Source: an uncultured Bacteroidota bacterium (GTDB lineage: Bacteria; Bacteroidota; Bacteroidia; AKYH767-A; JABDAW01). Taken from it: a stretch of DNA of 46,509 bases. The notes below the pieces were generated by a model. That model was not told where the DNA came from and searched no databases. It saw nothing but the letters and a program-made list of their open reading frames with translations. Both the position numbers and the translations under genes were made by a program. Location of the stretch: positions 1 to 46,509 of the forward strand of contig CAIMUP010000044.1 in the NCBI GenBank assembly GCA_903844645.1, read 5' to 3'. This document shows positions 33,457-40,984 of the stretch, one piece after another (within the stretch, counting starts at the first letter, position 1; the number at the start of each line of letters is the position of its first letter).

Positions 33457-34392
33457 ATGCCAAGTTTAAACAAAGTAACGATAAGGTCCATGCGGCAGGT
33501 GAAGTCGAAGATTAACTTTTTACATAATAAAGTATTGGGTCCCTCGCCATCGGTCTATGTGGGCGACCCTGCAACATGGGTGAAAATTGTGGATTATTAC
33601 GGGCGGAGGAATACCGCAGAAACGGCGGTGCTGGATTTGGAATCGGCGGTTACTGCTAATAAAGATTTGATGGTGCCGGCATTGGGGGTGCTGGAAACAT
33701 GGGAAGCGAGTTATTATAAGACGTTTCTGTCGGCTAATGATTTGCTGTTATTCCCCAATTCAGACCGCACATTGATCGGTCTAAATCTGACAAACGATAT
33801 TACGCCATCGCGTGATACGTATCAGGAAATTGTGGAGTTGGGGCAGTTAATAATTACGGGGGATGGATTAAGGATAGCCGCGGGATCAGGGGCGATGGCG
33901 TTGCCTTCCATAGCTCAATTTACAGCAAAATATACACCGGCACATACTTATTTTAATACCAATTCAAACCTCGAATTGGCATTGAGTATCGCCCGGCAGG
34001 CGTTGAAAGACCTGCTGCAAGAGGGCATTAACTTGTGCAACAAATCTGATAAAGAAATCGAGACCCATTTTGATAACGGCGACCGACCTACCATGCGTCA
34101 TGATTCGGGGTATTGGGGAGTACATTATGTATCGTCCACGCCTATCAGCTTTTTGGAATTAACCTTCCTGCATTCCGTCACCCACGCGGCATTGGAGCAT
34201 GTATTACTCATGGCAAATCCTGGATTGGAGGAAGGAGAAAGTGATTCCGAAGGCTTCGACAGCATGAACATCCACACCTTCGGAACGGTAACCGTGGACT
34301 ATACCCTGACGGGGTTTCATCCCGGTTCATCCATCTTTGAAACCGTCGAAGGAGAGACGATTGTAAGAACCATATTCGTCGTTCCGATTTAA
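33457..34392 (+). CDS. hypothetical protein
   Basis: 311 residues, no signal peptide. The first 215 residues look mainly helical (IRSMRQVKSKINFLHNKVLG, NLELALSIARQALKDLLQEG); the last 90 look like beta strands (TFGTVTVDYTLTGFHPGSSI, ETIVRTIFVVPI). This helical-then-beta layout recalls the orphan genes at 15413 and 25856, though I see no clear sequence match between them. Transcribed from the promoter at 33331 with an unusually long leader; a terminator follows at 34441. Function unknown. Confidence 0.6.
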   Translation: MPSLNKVTIRSMRQVKSKINFLHNKVLGPSPSVYVGDPATWVKIVDYYGRRNTAETAVLDLESAVTANKDLMVPALGVLETWEASYYKTFLSANDLLLFPNSDRTLIGLNLTNDITPSRDTYQEIVELGQLIITGDGLRIAAGSGAMALPSIAQFTAKYTPAHTYFNTNSNLELALSIARQALKDLLQEGINLCNKSDKEIETHFDNGDRPTMRHDSGYWGVHYVSSTPISFLELTFLHSVTHAALEHVLLMANPGLEEGESDSEGFDSMNIHTFGTVTVDYTLTGFHPGSSIFETVEGETIVRTIFVVPI

Positions 34393-34440
34393 GAACAGAA
34401 CCTTTTTAAAAAATTTTGATTATAATTAATTCTAAGAGCG

Positions 34441-34467
34441 AAGCCCCTTAATTCATAAGGGGCTTTT
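34441..34467 (+). terminator. intrinsic terminator
   Basis: AAGCCCCTTA and TAAGGGGCTT form a perfect 10-bp stem with loop ATTCA, followed by TT. It ends the gene at 33457 and may also serve the converging VIT gene. Confidence 0.8.
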
Positions 34468-34486
34468 CTGATTCCGGCACTGCCGT

Positions 34487-35185
34487 TTAATGACTCACCA
34501 CCTTCGCAATAAAGTAGGCTGCCGTAGCCGCTATCACCCCTATTGACGTTACTTTCAGAGCACCCATCCATGGGTTCTGCCCCGTAACCTTGCTCTTCAA
34601 AAATCCGAATATCATCAAACAAAGCACCGTGATAATCGAGGAATACAGTAAGCCGTCTTGAGGCGTATGGGTCAGCACGTATCCCATCAACGGAATCACG
34701 CCCCCCACGATGTATGCCCCGCCAATATTGAATGCACTTTTCCGAGCACGAGCAATGTCCGGCTTCTCTAATCCCAACTCGAATTTCATCATAAAGTCCA
34801 CCCATTTATCTTCATCCTTCACCATCTCATTAATCAATATCTCTTGCGACTCCTTGCTCAATCCGTATTGAGCAAATATGTCCATACACTCCTGTCGTTC
34901 CACGTGGTTGAATTCCTTAATCTCCATATATTCTCTGCCCAATTCCGAGTTGTAATGATCTATCTCTGTCCTGCCGGCAAGGTATCCGCCCAAGCCCATC
35001 GCGATAGAGCCGGCAATGATTTCGGCAATGCCTGCGGTAATGATAATCGAGTTCCCCATGGTGGTATTTGCCACAGCAGAACTCAAGCCTGCCGCCAAAG
35101 CAAAGGGAACGGTAAGCCCGTCAGACAGCCCGATAACAATGTCTTGAACGAATTCGGATTGTTGGAAATGTTTCTCGTTGTGCAT
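34487..35185 (-). CDS. VIT1/CCC1 family iron/manganese transporter
   Basis: 232 residues. The first helix pair contains FVQDIVIGLSDGLTVPFALA, the family signature, and IIAGSIAMGLGGYLAGRTE. A cytoplasmic acidic segment (EREYMEIKEFNHVERQECMD-like region, residues about 75-145) matches the metal-binding domain of plant VIT1, and three more helices close the protein (GAYIVGGVIPLMGYVL, SIITVLCLMIFGFL, VTSIGVIAATAAYFIA). In eukaryotes these carry Fe2+ or Mn2+ out of the cytoplasm; the bacterial role is probably metal efflux or detoxification. Promoter at 35244-35251. Confidence 0.88.
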   Translation of the reverse strand: MHNEKHFQQSEFVQDIVIGLSDGLTVPFALAAGLSSAVANTTMGNSIIITAGIAEIIAGSIAMGLGGYLAGRTEIDHYNSELGREYMEIKEFNHVERQECMDIFAQYGLSKESQEILINEMVKDEDKWVDFMMKFELGLEKPDIARARKSAFNIGGAYIVGGVIPLMGYVLTHTPQDGLLYSSIITVLCLMIFGFLKSKVTGQNPWMGALKVTSIGVIAATAAYFIAKVVSH

Positions 35186-35243
35186 GGTACTATTTTAATA
35201 AATTGTTAAAAGGAATAAAGGGATTAAGAGTAATTCGGCATGG

Positions 35244-35251
35244 CAAATATA
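35244..35251 (-). promoter_or_regulatory. -7 element TATATTTG (minus)
   Basis: Minus-strand match to TAnnTTTG (35251 to 35244), 58 nt before the VIT-family ATG, just behind the stop of the SRPBCC gene. Confidence 0.65.
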
Positions 35252-35263
35252 CAGAATCTGCGG

Positions 35264-35665
35264 CTATTGCATCGGGAATAAAGTTCTTATTTTCTCCTCC
35301 ATCGTCGCCACCAGTTTAGCTAATGGTTTTTCAGCCATCATCGCCATAAACGGGTTCAGGGCTGCCTCAAAGGAAATAATCACCACGCATCCCGCAGCCT
35401 TCGGGGCAATGTTGCAGGTAATCGAATAATCAAACAGAGCGTTCCCATCAGGTATTATTTTAAGAAAGGAGGGAGGGGTTTTCGTTTCAAACATCATTGC
35501 CATCCGTATCTTTCCATCGAATGAAAAAGAACAATGGTCGGCATCGCTTTGCCAGTCGGTTATGGTAGCAGGAAGTATTGATTGAAAATTATTGAAGTCG
35601 CTGAAGAACGCATACACAGTCTCCGATGTCTGCACCAATTCAATTTCTTTCGTCTCGAAGGTCAA
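35264..35665 (-). CDS. SRPBCC (START-like) family protein
   Basis: 133 residues. TSETVYAFFSDFNNFQSILP near the start, then FSFDGKIRMAMMFETKTPPS and VVIISFEAALNPFMAMM, is the usual strand-helix pattern of SRPBCC/polyketide-cyclase-like proteins, which bind hydrophobic ligands in a deep cavity. Ligand unknown. Starts at TTG (35665); no ATG is available near the conserved start. The start is 3 nt after the pyrE stop, so it is translated from the pyrE message. Confidence 0.8.
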   Translation of the reverse strand: MTFETKEIELVQTSETVYAFFSDFNNFQSILPATITDWQSDADHCSFSFDGKIRMAMMFETKTPPSFLKIIPDGNALFDYSITCNIAPKAAGCVVIISFEAALNPFMAMMAEKPLAKLVATMEEKIRTLFPMQ

Positions 35666-35668
35666 GGA

Positions 35669-36307
35669 TTATTTCCCCCAAGCCTCGGGATTCTCTCTCC
35701 AGGCTTGCAATGTTTCCAGGTCTTTATCGGTGATGTAATTCGTCTCTACCGCTTGTTGCAGCAACGCATCGTAACTACATAGCGATACTAACGGACATTT
35801 CGCCTTCTTGAAGCTATCACTGGCATTCTTGAATCCATAATTAAAGATCGAAACCATGCCCTTCACCTCGCATCCGCTTTTGTGTAATAACTCCACCACT
35901 TGCAGGCTGCTCTTGCCGGTTGATACCAAATCTTCTATCACCACCACCGATTGGTTTGCCTTTAATTCTCCCTCTATCTGGTTGCCCATTCCGTGCTCTT
36001 TTGGTACAGGGCGGACATACACCAGGGGCAGCCCCATTGCCTCTGCTACCAAGGCTCCTTGAGCTATTGCTCCGGTGGCTACGGCAACGATTACATCGGG
36101 TTTGCCGTACTTTTCTTCGATGGCTTTTACCAGTTGCTGGCGTATGTAAGTCCTGATTTTTGGGTAGGATAATGCCACGCGGTTGTCGCAGTATATTGGG
36201 GACTTCCATCCCGATGCCCAGGTGAATGGTTTTGCTGGTTGCAATTTAATTGCTTTAATTTGCAGCAAATACTCTGCTATCTTTAATGCTATATCGTCTT
36301 TTATCAT
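35669..36307 (-). CDS. pyrE: orotate phosphoribosyltransferase PyrE
   Basis: About 212 residues; makes orotidine 5'-phosphate from orotate and PRPP in pyrimidine synthesis. Seen: FTWASGWKSPIYCDNRVALS, VAVATGAIAQGALVAEAMGL, the Lys/His-rich loop VPKEHGMGNQIEG, and the PRPP-binding VVVIEDLVSTGKSSLQVVEL. ATG 36307 was chosen because an upstream in-frame ATG (36340) lies before the promoter TAGTTTTG; the chosen start is 6 nt after that element. It overlaps the ATG of the divergent NUDIX gene by 2 bp. Confidence 0.93.
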   Translation of the reverse strand: MIKDDIALKIAEYLLQIKAIKLQPAKPFTWASGWKSPIYCDNRVALSYPKIRTYIRQQLVKAIEEKYGKPDVIVAVATGAIAQGALVAEAMGLPLVYVRPVPKEHGMGNQIEGELKANQSVVVIEDLVSTGKSSLQVVELLHKSGCEVKGMVSIFNYGFKNASDSFKKAKCPLVSLCSYDALLQQAVETNYITDKDLETLQAWRENPEAWGK

Positions 36308-36794
36308 GCACGGCAAAACTATAAAAATTTTCGTAAACAATATCGAGAGGGTTTTCCATTCGGATAATTCTCTGCATAATTCATTCCGCGACCATACCTA
36401 CATCGAGGCTGCCGGAGGCTTGGTAATGAATGAAAAGGGTAGGGTCTTGATGATTCATCGGTTGGGGATGTGGGACTTGCCCAAAGGGAAGATTGAGGCT
36501 GGCGAAACTCCCAAGAAAGCCGCCATCCGAGAGGTGAAGGAGGAATGTGGCATCGGGAAGTTGAAGATTACGAAAGAGCTGCCGAGCACCTATCATACCT
36601 ACGAGATGAAGGGCAAGAAGTACCTTAAAAGAACCTTTTGGTATGAGATGATGTGCCATGACGACAGCCCTCTTATTCCGCAGGTGGAGGAACATATTGA
36701 CGAGGCAAAGTGGATGACCAAATCGGCATTAAAGAAGATGAACGAAACGAATACCTACCGCTCTATTCTGGAGGTGTTAAACAATAAAGAATAA
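36306..36794 (+). CDS. NUDIX hydrolase
   Basis: About 162 residues. The Nudix box is complete: GKIEAGETPKKAAIREVKEE followed by CGI, with the metal-binding REVKEE group. The N-terminus HGKTIKIFVNNIERVF matches Bacteroidota NUDIX proteins that start with a short 'KIFIN' strand. IEAAGGLVMNEKGRVLMIHR precedes the box. Substrate is not predictable from the box alone. ATG 36306 overlaps the pyrE start on the other strand (CATG). A weak -7-like TATCTTTA lies at 36278-36285 inside pyrE. It converges with the MazG-like gene, 2 nt between stops. Confidence 0.88.
   Translation: MHGKTIKIFVNNIERVFHSDNSLHNSFRDHTYIEAAGGLVMNEKGRVLMIHRLGMWDLPKGKIEAGETPKKAAIREVKEECGIGKLKITKELPSTYHTYEMKGKKYLKRTFWYEMMCHDDSPLIPQVEEHIDEAKWMTKSALKKMNETNTYRSILEVLNNKE
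36314..36321 (-). promoter_or_regulatory. -7 element TAGTTTTG (minus) close to the pyrE start
   Basis: Minus-strand match to TAnnTTTG (36321 to 36314), only 6 nt before the pyrE ATG. It lies inside the first codons of the divergent NUDIX gene. Confidence 0.65.
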
Positions 36795-36796
36795 AA

Positions 36797-37195
36797 TTAT
36801 TTCCGTTCCAACACCTCTGCGATATTGGGCTTGAAGTAGCGGTTACTTTTCATAATCTTCCCGTCTTCGCGGTAGATGGGTTGGTTGTTTTCATCTAATT
36901 TCGAGAGGTTGCTTCGGTGAATTTCATCAAATACTTCTTCTATTTTATGCTGCATTCCGTGGGAGATAATGGTGCCGCAGAGGATGTATAATTTATCGCC
37001 TAAAGCATCGGCTATTTCGACCAAATCGCCTTTGAGGCAGGCATCCAAGTATTCATCATTTTCTTCTGCCATAAGGCGATGACGGAGGCGAACGGTGCGT
37101 TCATCAATGGTTGCCGTAGGCTGATCTTCATGGGGCAATTTGAAGACGATGTGAAACTGTTTTACCTTCTCGATTTTTGATTGTAGTGTATCCAT
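36797..37195 (-). CDS. MazG/PRA-PH-like nucleotide pyrophosphohydrolase
   Basis: 132 residues. RLRHRLMAEENDEYLDACLK, then DLVEIADALGDKLYILCGTI, show the E-x-x-E...E-x-x-D metal-binding helices of the all-alpha NTP pyrophosphohydrolase superfamily (EEND/EYLDA and EIADALGD). The length and the C-terminal PIYREDGKIMKSNRYFKPNI are those of the single-domain bacterial group annotated as phosphoribosyl-ATP pyrophosphohydrolase-like; a house-cleaning role is more likely than histidine synthesis since no his genes are nearby. Promoter at 37229-37236. Confidence 0.82.
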   Translation of the reverse strand: MDTLQSKIEKVKQFHIVFKLPHEDQPTATIDERTVRLRHRLMAEENDEYLDACLKGDLVEIADALGDKLYILCGTIISHGMQHKIEEVFDEIHRSNLSKLDENNQPIYREDGKIMKSNRYFKPNIAEVLERK

Positions 37196-37228
37196 TGTAT
37201 CTGTTTATTTATGATTTTATTGCGATGG

Positions 37229-37236
37229 CAAAAGTA
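37229..37236 (-). promoter_or_regulatory. -7 element TACTTTTG (minus)
   Basis: Minus-strand match to TAnnTTTG (37236 to 37229), 33 nt before the ATG at 37195. Confidence 0.7.
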
Positions 37237-37262
37237 TAAAACGGAGGATGAATTCGGGGAGC

Positions 37263-37284
37263 ATCCTGACAGGCAATCGCCCCT
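37263..37284. repeat. half copy of the dispersed CCTGACAGG element
   Basis: These 22 bases, beginning ATCCTGACAGGC and ending CGCCCCT, are identical to the first 22 of the arm at 25318-25359. As there, the element abuts the 3' end of a gene (the lipoprotein stop is at 37293). Confidence 0.8.
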
Positions 37285-37292
37285 GGGAATGG

Positions 37293-37832
37293 TTAATTAA
37301 TCTTTATAAACAGACTATCATGAATACCGTCCTTAATAAATCCTACTATTCCTTGTTGTTTCGTATAATAAATACTTCCGGTGTTATAAACATTATTAAA
37401 GGCTTTTCCATTCAATACAACATTATTTGCTGGAGTCCCAACTAACAATTTATCATCAATCCATGGAATACCCGGACCGTTGCCATGATATTTTGGATAT
37501 GTTATATCCATATTCTTATGCCAAATGCAGTAATTAAATTGACCAATTACAATTCCTAAAGCTTGGATAGTATATTTACAACTAATGTTATCTTCAGATT
37601 CATCATCAATAATTGACTGCATCCACATAGATTTTTGCCCAACTTTTAAAGTATCATAAACTCCTAATGTACTTTTAAATATTAATGTTTCGCCGCCATT
37701 GTATGGCATCCACGAAAGTTCGTCTGCCGTCAAATTCGGGTCATCCTGACAATCTTGCTTACATCCACCCAAAAACACACAAACCCCAATCCCCCACACC
37801 AACCATTTCACAACATTCATTTTCTTTTTCAT
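37293..37832 (-). CDS. lipoprotein of unknown function
   Basis: About 179 residues. Signal MKKKMNVVKWLVWGIGVCVF then lipobox LGGC, so it is expected to be lipid-anchored. The mature part begins KQDCQDDPNLTADELSWMPY and contains GETLIFKSTLGVYDTLKVGQ; it looks like a small beta-rich domain (ISCKYTIQALGIVIGQFNYC). No family recognised. Start chosen at ATG 37832, 24 nt behind the promoter; an in-frame ATG at 37859 is inside the promoter element. AT-rich like the lipoprotein gene at 8639. Confidence 0.65.
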   Translation of the reverse strand: MKKKMNVVKWLVWGIGVCVFLGGCKQDCQDDPNLTADELSWMPYNGGETLIFKSTLGVYDTLKVGQKSMWMQSIIDDESEDNISCKYTIQALGIVIGQFNYCIWHKNMDITYPKYHGNGPGIPWIDDKLLVGTPANNVVLNGKAFNNVYNTGSIYYTKQQGIVGFIKDGIHDSLFIKIN

Positions 37833-37856
37833 GAGCTTGGATTTAAAATTCAGGGA

Positions 37857-37864
37857 CAAAATTA
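37857..37864 (-). promoter_or_regulatory. -7 element TAATTTTG (minus)
   Basis: Minus-strand match to TAnnTTTG (37864 to 37857), 24 nt before the ATG at 37832. Confidence 0.7.
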
Positions 37865-37980
37865 GGAAAAAAGGGGGGAATCAGAAAATGTGCCTATATA
37901 TAAGGAGTGATTCAACGGGAAAACACTTGTTTTTGGAGGAATCCAAGGGTGGGAATCGGGGAAAATTACCTGCTTTTATT

Positions 37981-38124
37981 GAATCGCAGCTGCGATTCAG
38001 GCAAACATAACTGTGTTGGGGGCAATCGCAGCTGCGATTCGGGCAACATAACTGTGTCGGAGGCAATCGCAGCTGCGATTCGAGCAAACACAACTGTGTC
38101 AGGCATATTCGCAGCTGCGATTCG
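37981..38124. repeat. 42-bp palindromic array H
   Basis: Four copies of the palindrome GAATCGCAGCTGCGATTC or close variants have AATCGC cores at 37982, 38024, 38065 and 38107 (steps 42, 41, 42). The parts between palindromes share GCAAACATAACTGTGT with small changes. It fills the middle of the 548-nt spacer 37833-38380. Confidence 0.9.
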
Positions 38125-38225
38125 GATTCAAAGGGAAATATTGACATGTCTCCATTTTGAAATTCCCGAAAAATAAATCTGTTAATAGTGACATTTATCC
38201 AAAAATTTATTATTTTTGACCGAGC

Positions 38226-38257
38226 ATCCTGACAACTGCCCCATTGCTGCTGTAAGG
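38226..38257. repeat. dispersed CCTGACA/CTGTAAGG element
   Basis: Begins ATCCTGACAACTGCCCC and ends CTGTAAGG, a diverged version of the 42-bp arm at 25318-25359. A copy of the other dispersed palindrome (38267-38320) follows 9 nt later. Confidence 0.6.
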
Positions 38258-38266
38258 TTTCATTTC

Positions 38267-38320
38267 TTTCATCCTTTTATGATAGCGACCTTCTTCGGGA
38301 GCTACAATAAAACGATGAAA
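38267..38320. repeat. dispersed palindrome, CATCGTTTTG type (copy 3)
   Basis: Arms TTTCATCCTTTTAT (38267-38280) and ATAAAACGATGAAA (38307-38320) pair with one mismatch; inner arms TAGC/GCTA. It ends 32 nt before the promoter of the retropepsin-like gene. Confidence 0.65.
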
Positions 38321-38352
38321 GTTATACGCATCCTCAAGCCCGAAATGTTTCG

Positions 38353-38360
38353 TATCTTTG
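38353..38360 (+). promoter_or_regulatory. -7 element TATCTTTG
   Basis: Matches TAnnTTTG, followed by CTGCC, 20 nt before the ATG at 38381. Confidence 0.7.
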
Positions 38361-38380
38361 CTGCCATATAATTTAATAAA

Positions 38381-38758
38381 ATGGGACTGACAAAAGTAAC
38401 AACCTTAGTAACCGATTTGAACGGAAGGATGCCCGGCTACGAGGCATTATTTACCGTTGATGGAGCATCCATTCACTGCATCGCACCGGCAAGCGTATTG
38501 CAAGCCGCAGGCATCGTACCCCGCTGGAAAATGGTTTATAAAATGGATAACGGCACGTTGAGCGAAGTGGAATACGGCTTCGCAATCGTGAATTTCTTAG
38601 GCAATGAAACGGTAGTACATATCATCTTCGGAGCAGAAGGAACAGAACCTATTTTAGGGATAATGGCATTGGAAAATGTCGGTATCGGCATCGAACCAGC
38701 CACCAGTTCCCTGAAACGGATGCCAGCAGTTTCCTTGAAACGCCTGCAATTAGTTTAA
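38381..38758 (+). CDS. retropepsin-like (clan AA) protein lacking the DTG motif
   Basis: 125 residues. The whole plan matches the small single-domain clan AA aspartic protease family of archaea and bacteria (AF_0612-like): MGLTKVTTLVTDLNGR, then the strand where the family has FxVDTGA, then IAPASVLQAAGIVP, MDNGTLSEVEYGFAIV, VVHIIFGAEGTEPILGIMAL, GIGIEPATSSLKRMP. Here, however, the catalytic D-T/S-G-A is FTVDGASI: the Thr between Asp and Gly is missing. The protein is therefore probably not an active protease, or the site is rebuilt. The rest of the fold signature, including the LG.MALE-like turn, is intact. It has its own promoter. Confidence 0.75.
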   Translation: MGLTKVTTLVTDLNGRMPGYEALFTVDGASIHCIAPASVLQAAGIVPRWKMVYKMDNGTLSEVEYGFAIVNFLGNETVVHIIFGAEGTEPILGIMALENVGIGIEPATSSLKRMPAVSLKRLQLV

Positions 38759-38781
38759 GGAAACAACCACAGGAGCATAGG

Positions 38782-39276
38782 CTAAAGCCTGCAATAAGTA
38801 ATAAAATCGGTAGATGGAATCGTGGTAATACCTACGTTCCGCAGCATCGTAACCAATTGCCCACGATGAAACGTGGAATGATTCAACACATGATGCAGAA
38901 TATCGTGAAGGTCGCTGGTAAATGGCTCACCTTTCAGGTTCTTATAATCGAGAGATTGGTTTAAAGATTCATCGGAAATGGTCTTGATATAATCAGATAA
39001 CGCAACCGAACTTTGGTGGAATAACTCCAATGCCTCCTCGGTAGTTCCTTTGAAATCTTTACTCGGAAACCCAGCCAAAGATTCCCCGCTTAGCCGCATA
39101 TACCAAATGCTTTGTGCATCCCAAATATGATAAAATGTTTTGCGCAACGAAGAAAAACTACTCACCTGTTCATGATCCAAATCCGATTCATCCATACTTT
39201 TTAGTATGTCAATGAATTTGGTATTTGCCCAGATGTTGTACTCGGAGTATTTTACTAATTGTTCTTGAAAAGTCAT
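38782..39276 (-). CDS. DinB family protein
   Basis: 164 residues, four-helix DinB/YfiT-like fold. KYSEYNIWANTKFIDILKSM at the start, FYHIWDAQSIWYMRLSGES (first metal His) and DILHHVLNHSTFHRGQLVTM (HxxxHRGQ with two further His) are the diagnostic parts. Members bind a divalent metal, and some are bacillithiol- or thiol-dependent transferases; the substrate here is unknown. Its ATG is 9 nt after the pepP-like stop, so both are read from the promoter at 40601. Confidence 0.87.
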   Translation of the reverse strand: MTFQEQLVKYSEYNIWANTKFIDILKSMDESDLDHEQVSSFSSLRKTFYHIWDAQSIWYMRLSGESLAGFPSKDFKGTTEEALELFHQSSVALSDYIKTISDESLNQSLDYKNLKGEPFTSDLHDILHHVLNHSTFHRGQLVTMLRNVGITTIPSTDFITYCRL

Positions 39277-39285
39277 GGTTCGGTT

Positions 39286-40572
39286 CTATTTCATCAACGC
39301 TTCGATATCATCAGCCTCCAGAGGAATAGCTGCCATCAAATCTACCGGACCATTTGCGGTGATAAGAATATCGTTTTCTAAACGAATGCCAAGCTTTTCT
39401 TCCGGGATGTAGATCCCCGGCTCGCAAGTGAATACATATCCCTCGCGAAAGGGTTGATATCGGTTACCGATGTCATGAACATCCAAGCCGAGGAAGTGGG
39501 AAGTGCCGTGCATGAAATACTTTTTGTAAGCCGGCAATGCCTCCGTTTGTTTATCTATATCTTCTTGCTTTAATAAGCCTAAGCCGAGCAATTCTTTCTC
39601 CATAATCTTGCCGACTTCCTTATGATATTCTTCTAAAAGAGTTCCGACAACCAACATTTTAGTAGCGGCTTTCATAACTCTTAACACGGCATTGTAAACT
39701 TCCTTCTGGCGGGGAGTAAACTTACCGGAAACCGGCACGCATCGTGTTAAATCGGCTGCATAGTTACCGTATTCTGCTCCGAAATCAAGGAGGATTACAT
39801 CGCCTGCTTTACATTCTTTATTATTTTCATTGTAATGCAAAACATTTGCACTTGGACCGGAGGCAATGATAGGGTAATACGAATGCCCCGTAGCCCGATT
39901 CCTTAAAAATTCATGGGTAATCTCGGCTTCTATTTCATATTCCATAACGCCAGGCTTAATAAAGTTGAGAACTCTATGGAATGCCTTATTAGTTATATCG
40001 CAAGCGGTTTGTAATTGTTTGATTTCATCCGCGGACTTAACAGATCGCAGGTTTGCCATAATAGGAGCGGCGCGATTGTATGTATGCAACGGATAAATTT
40101 CTTGCAGATGATGAATAAAACGTAAGTCGCGGTACGGAACGGTATGCGCATACCGATCGTTTTCATTGGTATTAAGATAAACGCTATCGGCATGGTGCAT
40201 TAAGATAGGGAGAATCGTATCGAAGTCATTTACCCAGAAGATATTTTGTATTCCTGACGCCGCTTTTGCTTCTTCGAAAGAATATTTATGTCCTTCCCAG
40301 ACGGCAATCTTATCATTTGTTTGGCGGAGGAATAGAACTTCTTTATATTGTGGTAGTGGACTGTCGGGAAAGAGTACCAAAATGGTTTGTTCTTGATCAA
40401 TGCCGGTTAAATAGAATAAATCGGATTGCTGCCGGAATACAAATGTCTGGTCTCCGTTCTTCGGAAGTTCGTCATTGGCATTAAAAATGGCGACAGCTTT
40501 AGGTTTCATCTGCGCAGCGAATAGTTTTCGGCTTTCGATGTAATTCTTTTGGTCTATTGGTGTATATTTCAT
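39286..40572 (-). CDS. M24B metallopeptidase, Xaa-Pro aminopeptidase type
   Basis: 428 residues; removes the N-terminal residue from X-Pro peptides, by family. The N-terminal domain (AVAIFNANDELPKNGDQTFV, QQSDLFYLTGIDQ) is that of PepP. The pita-bread domain has all five metal ligands: LLDFGAEYGNYAADLTR (two Asp), HGTSHFLGLDVHD (His), FTCEPGIYIP (Glu) and IRLENDILIT (Glu). Full length. Followed by the DinB gene on the same message. pepP would be the usual symbol, but PepQ-like specificity cannot be excluded. Confidence 0.9.
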   Translation of the reverse strand: MKYTPIDQKNYIESRKLFAAQMKPKAVAIFNANDELPKNGDQTFVFRQQSDLFYLTGIDQEQTILVLFPDSPLPQYKEVLFLRQTNDKIAVWEGHKYSFEEAKAASGIQNIFWVNDFDTILPILMHHADSVYLNTNENDRYAHTVPYRDLRFIHHLQEIYPLHTYNRAAPIMANLRSVKSADEIKQLQTACDITNKAFHRVLNFIKPGVMEYEIEAEITHEFLRNRATGHSYYPIIASGPSANVLHYNENNKECKAGDVILLDFGAEYGNYAADLTRCVPVSGKFTPRQKEVYNAVLRVMKAATKMLVVGTLLEEYHKEVGKIMEKELLGLGLLKQEDIDKQTEALPAYKKYFMHGTSHFLGLDVHDIGNRYQPFREGYVFTCEPGIYIPEEKLGIRLENDILITANGPVDLMAAIPLEADDIEALMK

Positions 40573-40600
40573 AGCGTATTATTTATGATTTTATTGGCGG

Positions 40601-40608
40601 CAAAAATA
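40601..40608 (-). promoter_or_regulatory. -7 element TATTTTTG (minus)
   Basis: Minus-strand match to TAnnTTTG (40608 to 40601), 28 nt before the ATG at 40572; should drive the aminopeptidase-DinB pair. Confidence 0.7.
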
Positions 40609-40645
40609 GTTATTAATTGGATAATGAAGATATTATTTTTTCGCC

Positions 40646-40894
40646 TTACTCCAATCTTGAAATAATTATGATTATTACACCCACCAAAACACTTTCAATG
40701 ATAAATGTCCAGAGATATTTCTTTGATAATTTTTGAATTATTAAATCCAGAAGCATTCCTAATATAACCCATGGCAACATGTAAATCCATAATAGCGTTG
40801 CCCAGCCTTCGGGATCAGGAAAGAAATACGCATCAATTGAATAGCCAAATGCCAGAACGCTGGCTATATTTAATGGAGTAGCTCTGTATTTCAT
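40646..40894 (-). CDS. small membrane protein
   Basis: 82 residues with three hydrophobic segments: PLNIASVLAFGYSIDAYFF, WATLLWIYMLPWVILGMLLD, and YLWTFIIESVLVGVIIIIIS. No family recognised. The ATG at 40894 is only 4 nt behind the promoter element TAGTTTTG, the same spacing as tadA, so the message is probably leaderless or nearly so. It ends 37 nt before the promoter of the aminopeptidase gene; array I lies upstream. Confidence 0.65.
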   Translation of the reverse strand: MKYRATPLNIASVLAFGYSIDAYFFPDPEGWATLLWIYMLPWVILGMLLDLIIQKLSKKYLWTFIIESVLVGVIIIIISRLE

Positions 40895-40898
40895 CCCG

Positions 40899-40906
40899 CA
40901 AAACTA
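40899..40906 (-). promoter_or_regulatory. -7 element TAGTTTTG (minus) close to the start
   Basis: Minus-strand match to TAnnTTTG (40906 to 40899), followed by CGGG and the ATG at 40894. Confidence 0.65.
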
Positions 40907-40984
40907 ACCAATTCCCCAAAAAACATTCCCTGCCCTTCTCCTTCCGCTTAATAAATCTTATTAAACCCCCAATCAAACTTTCAA

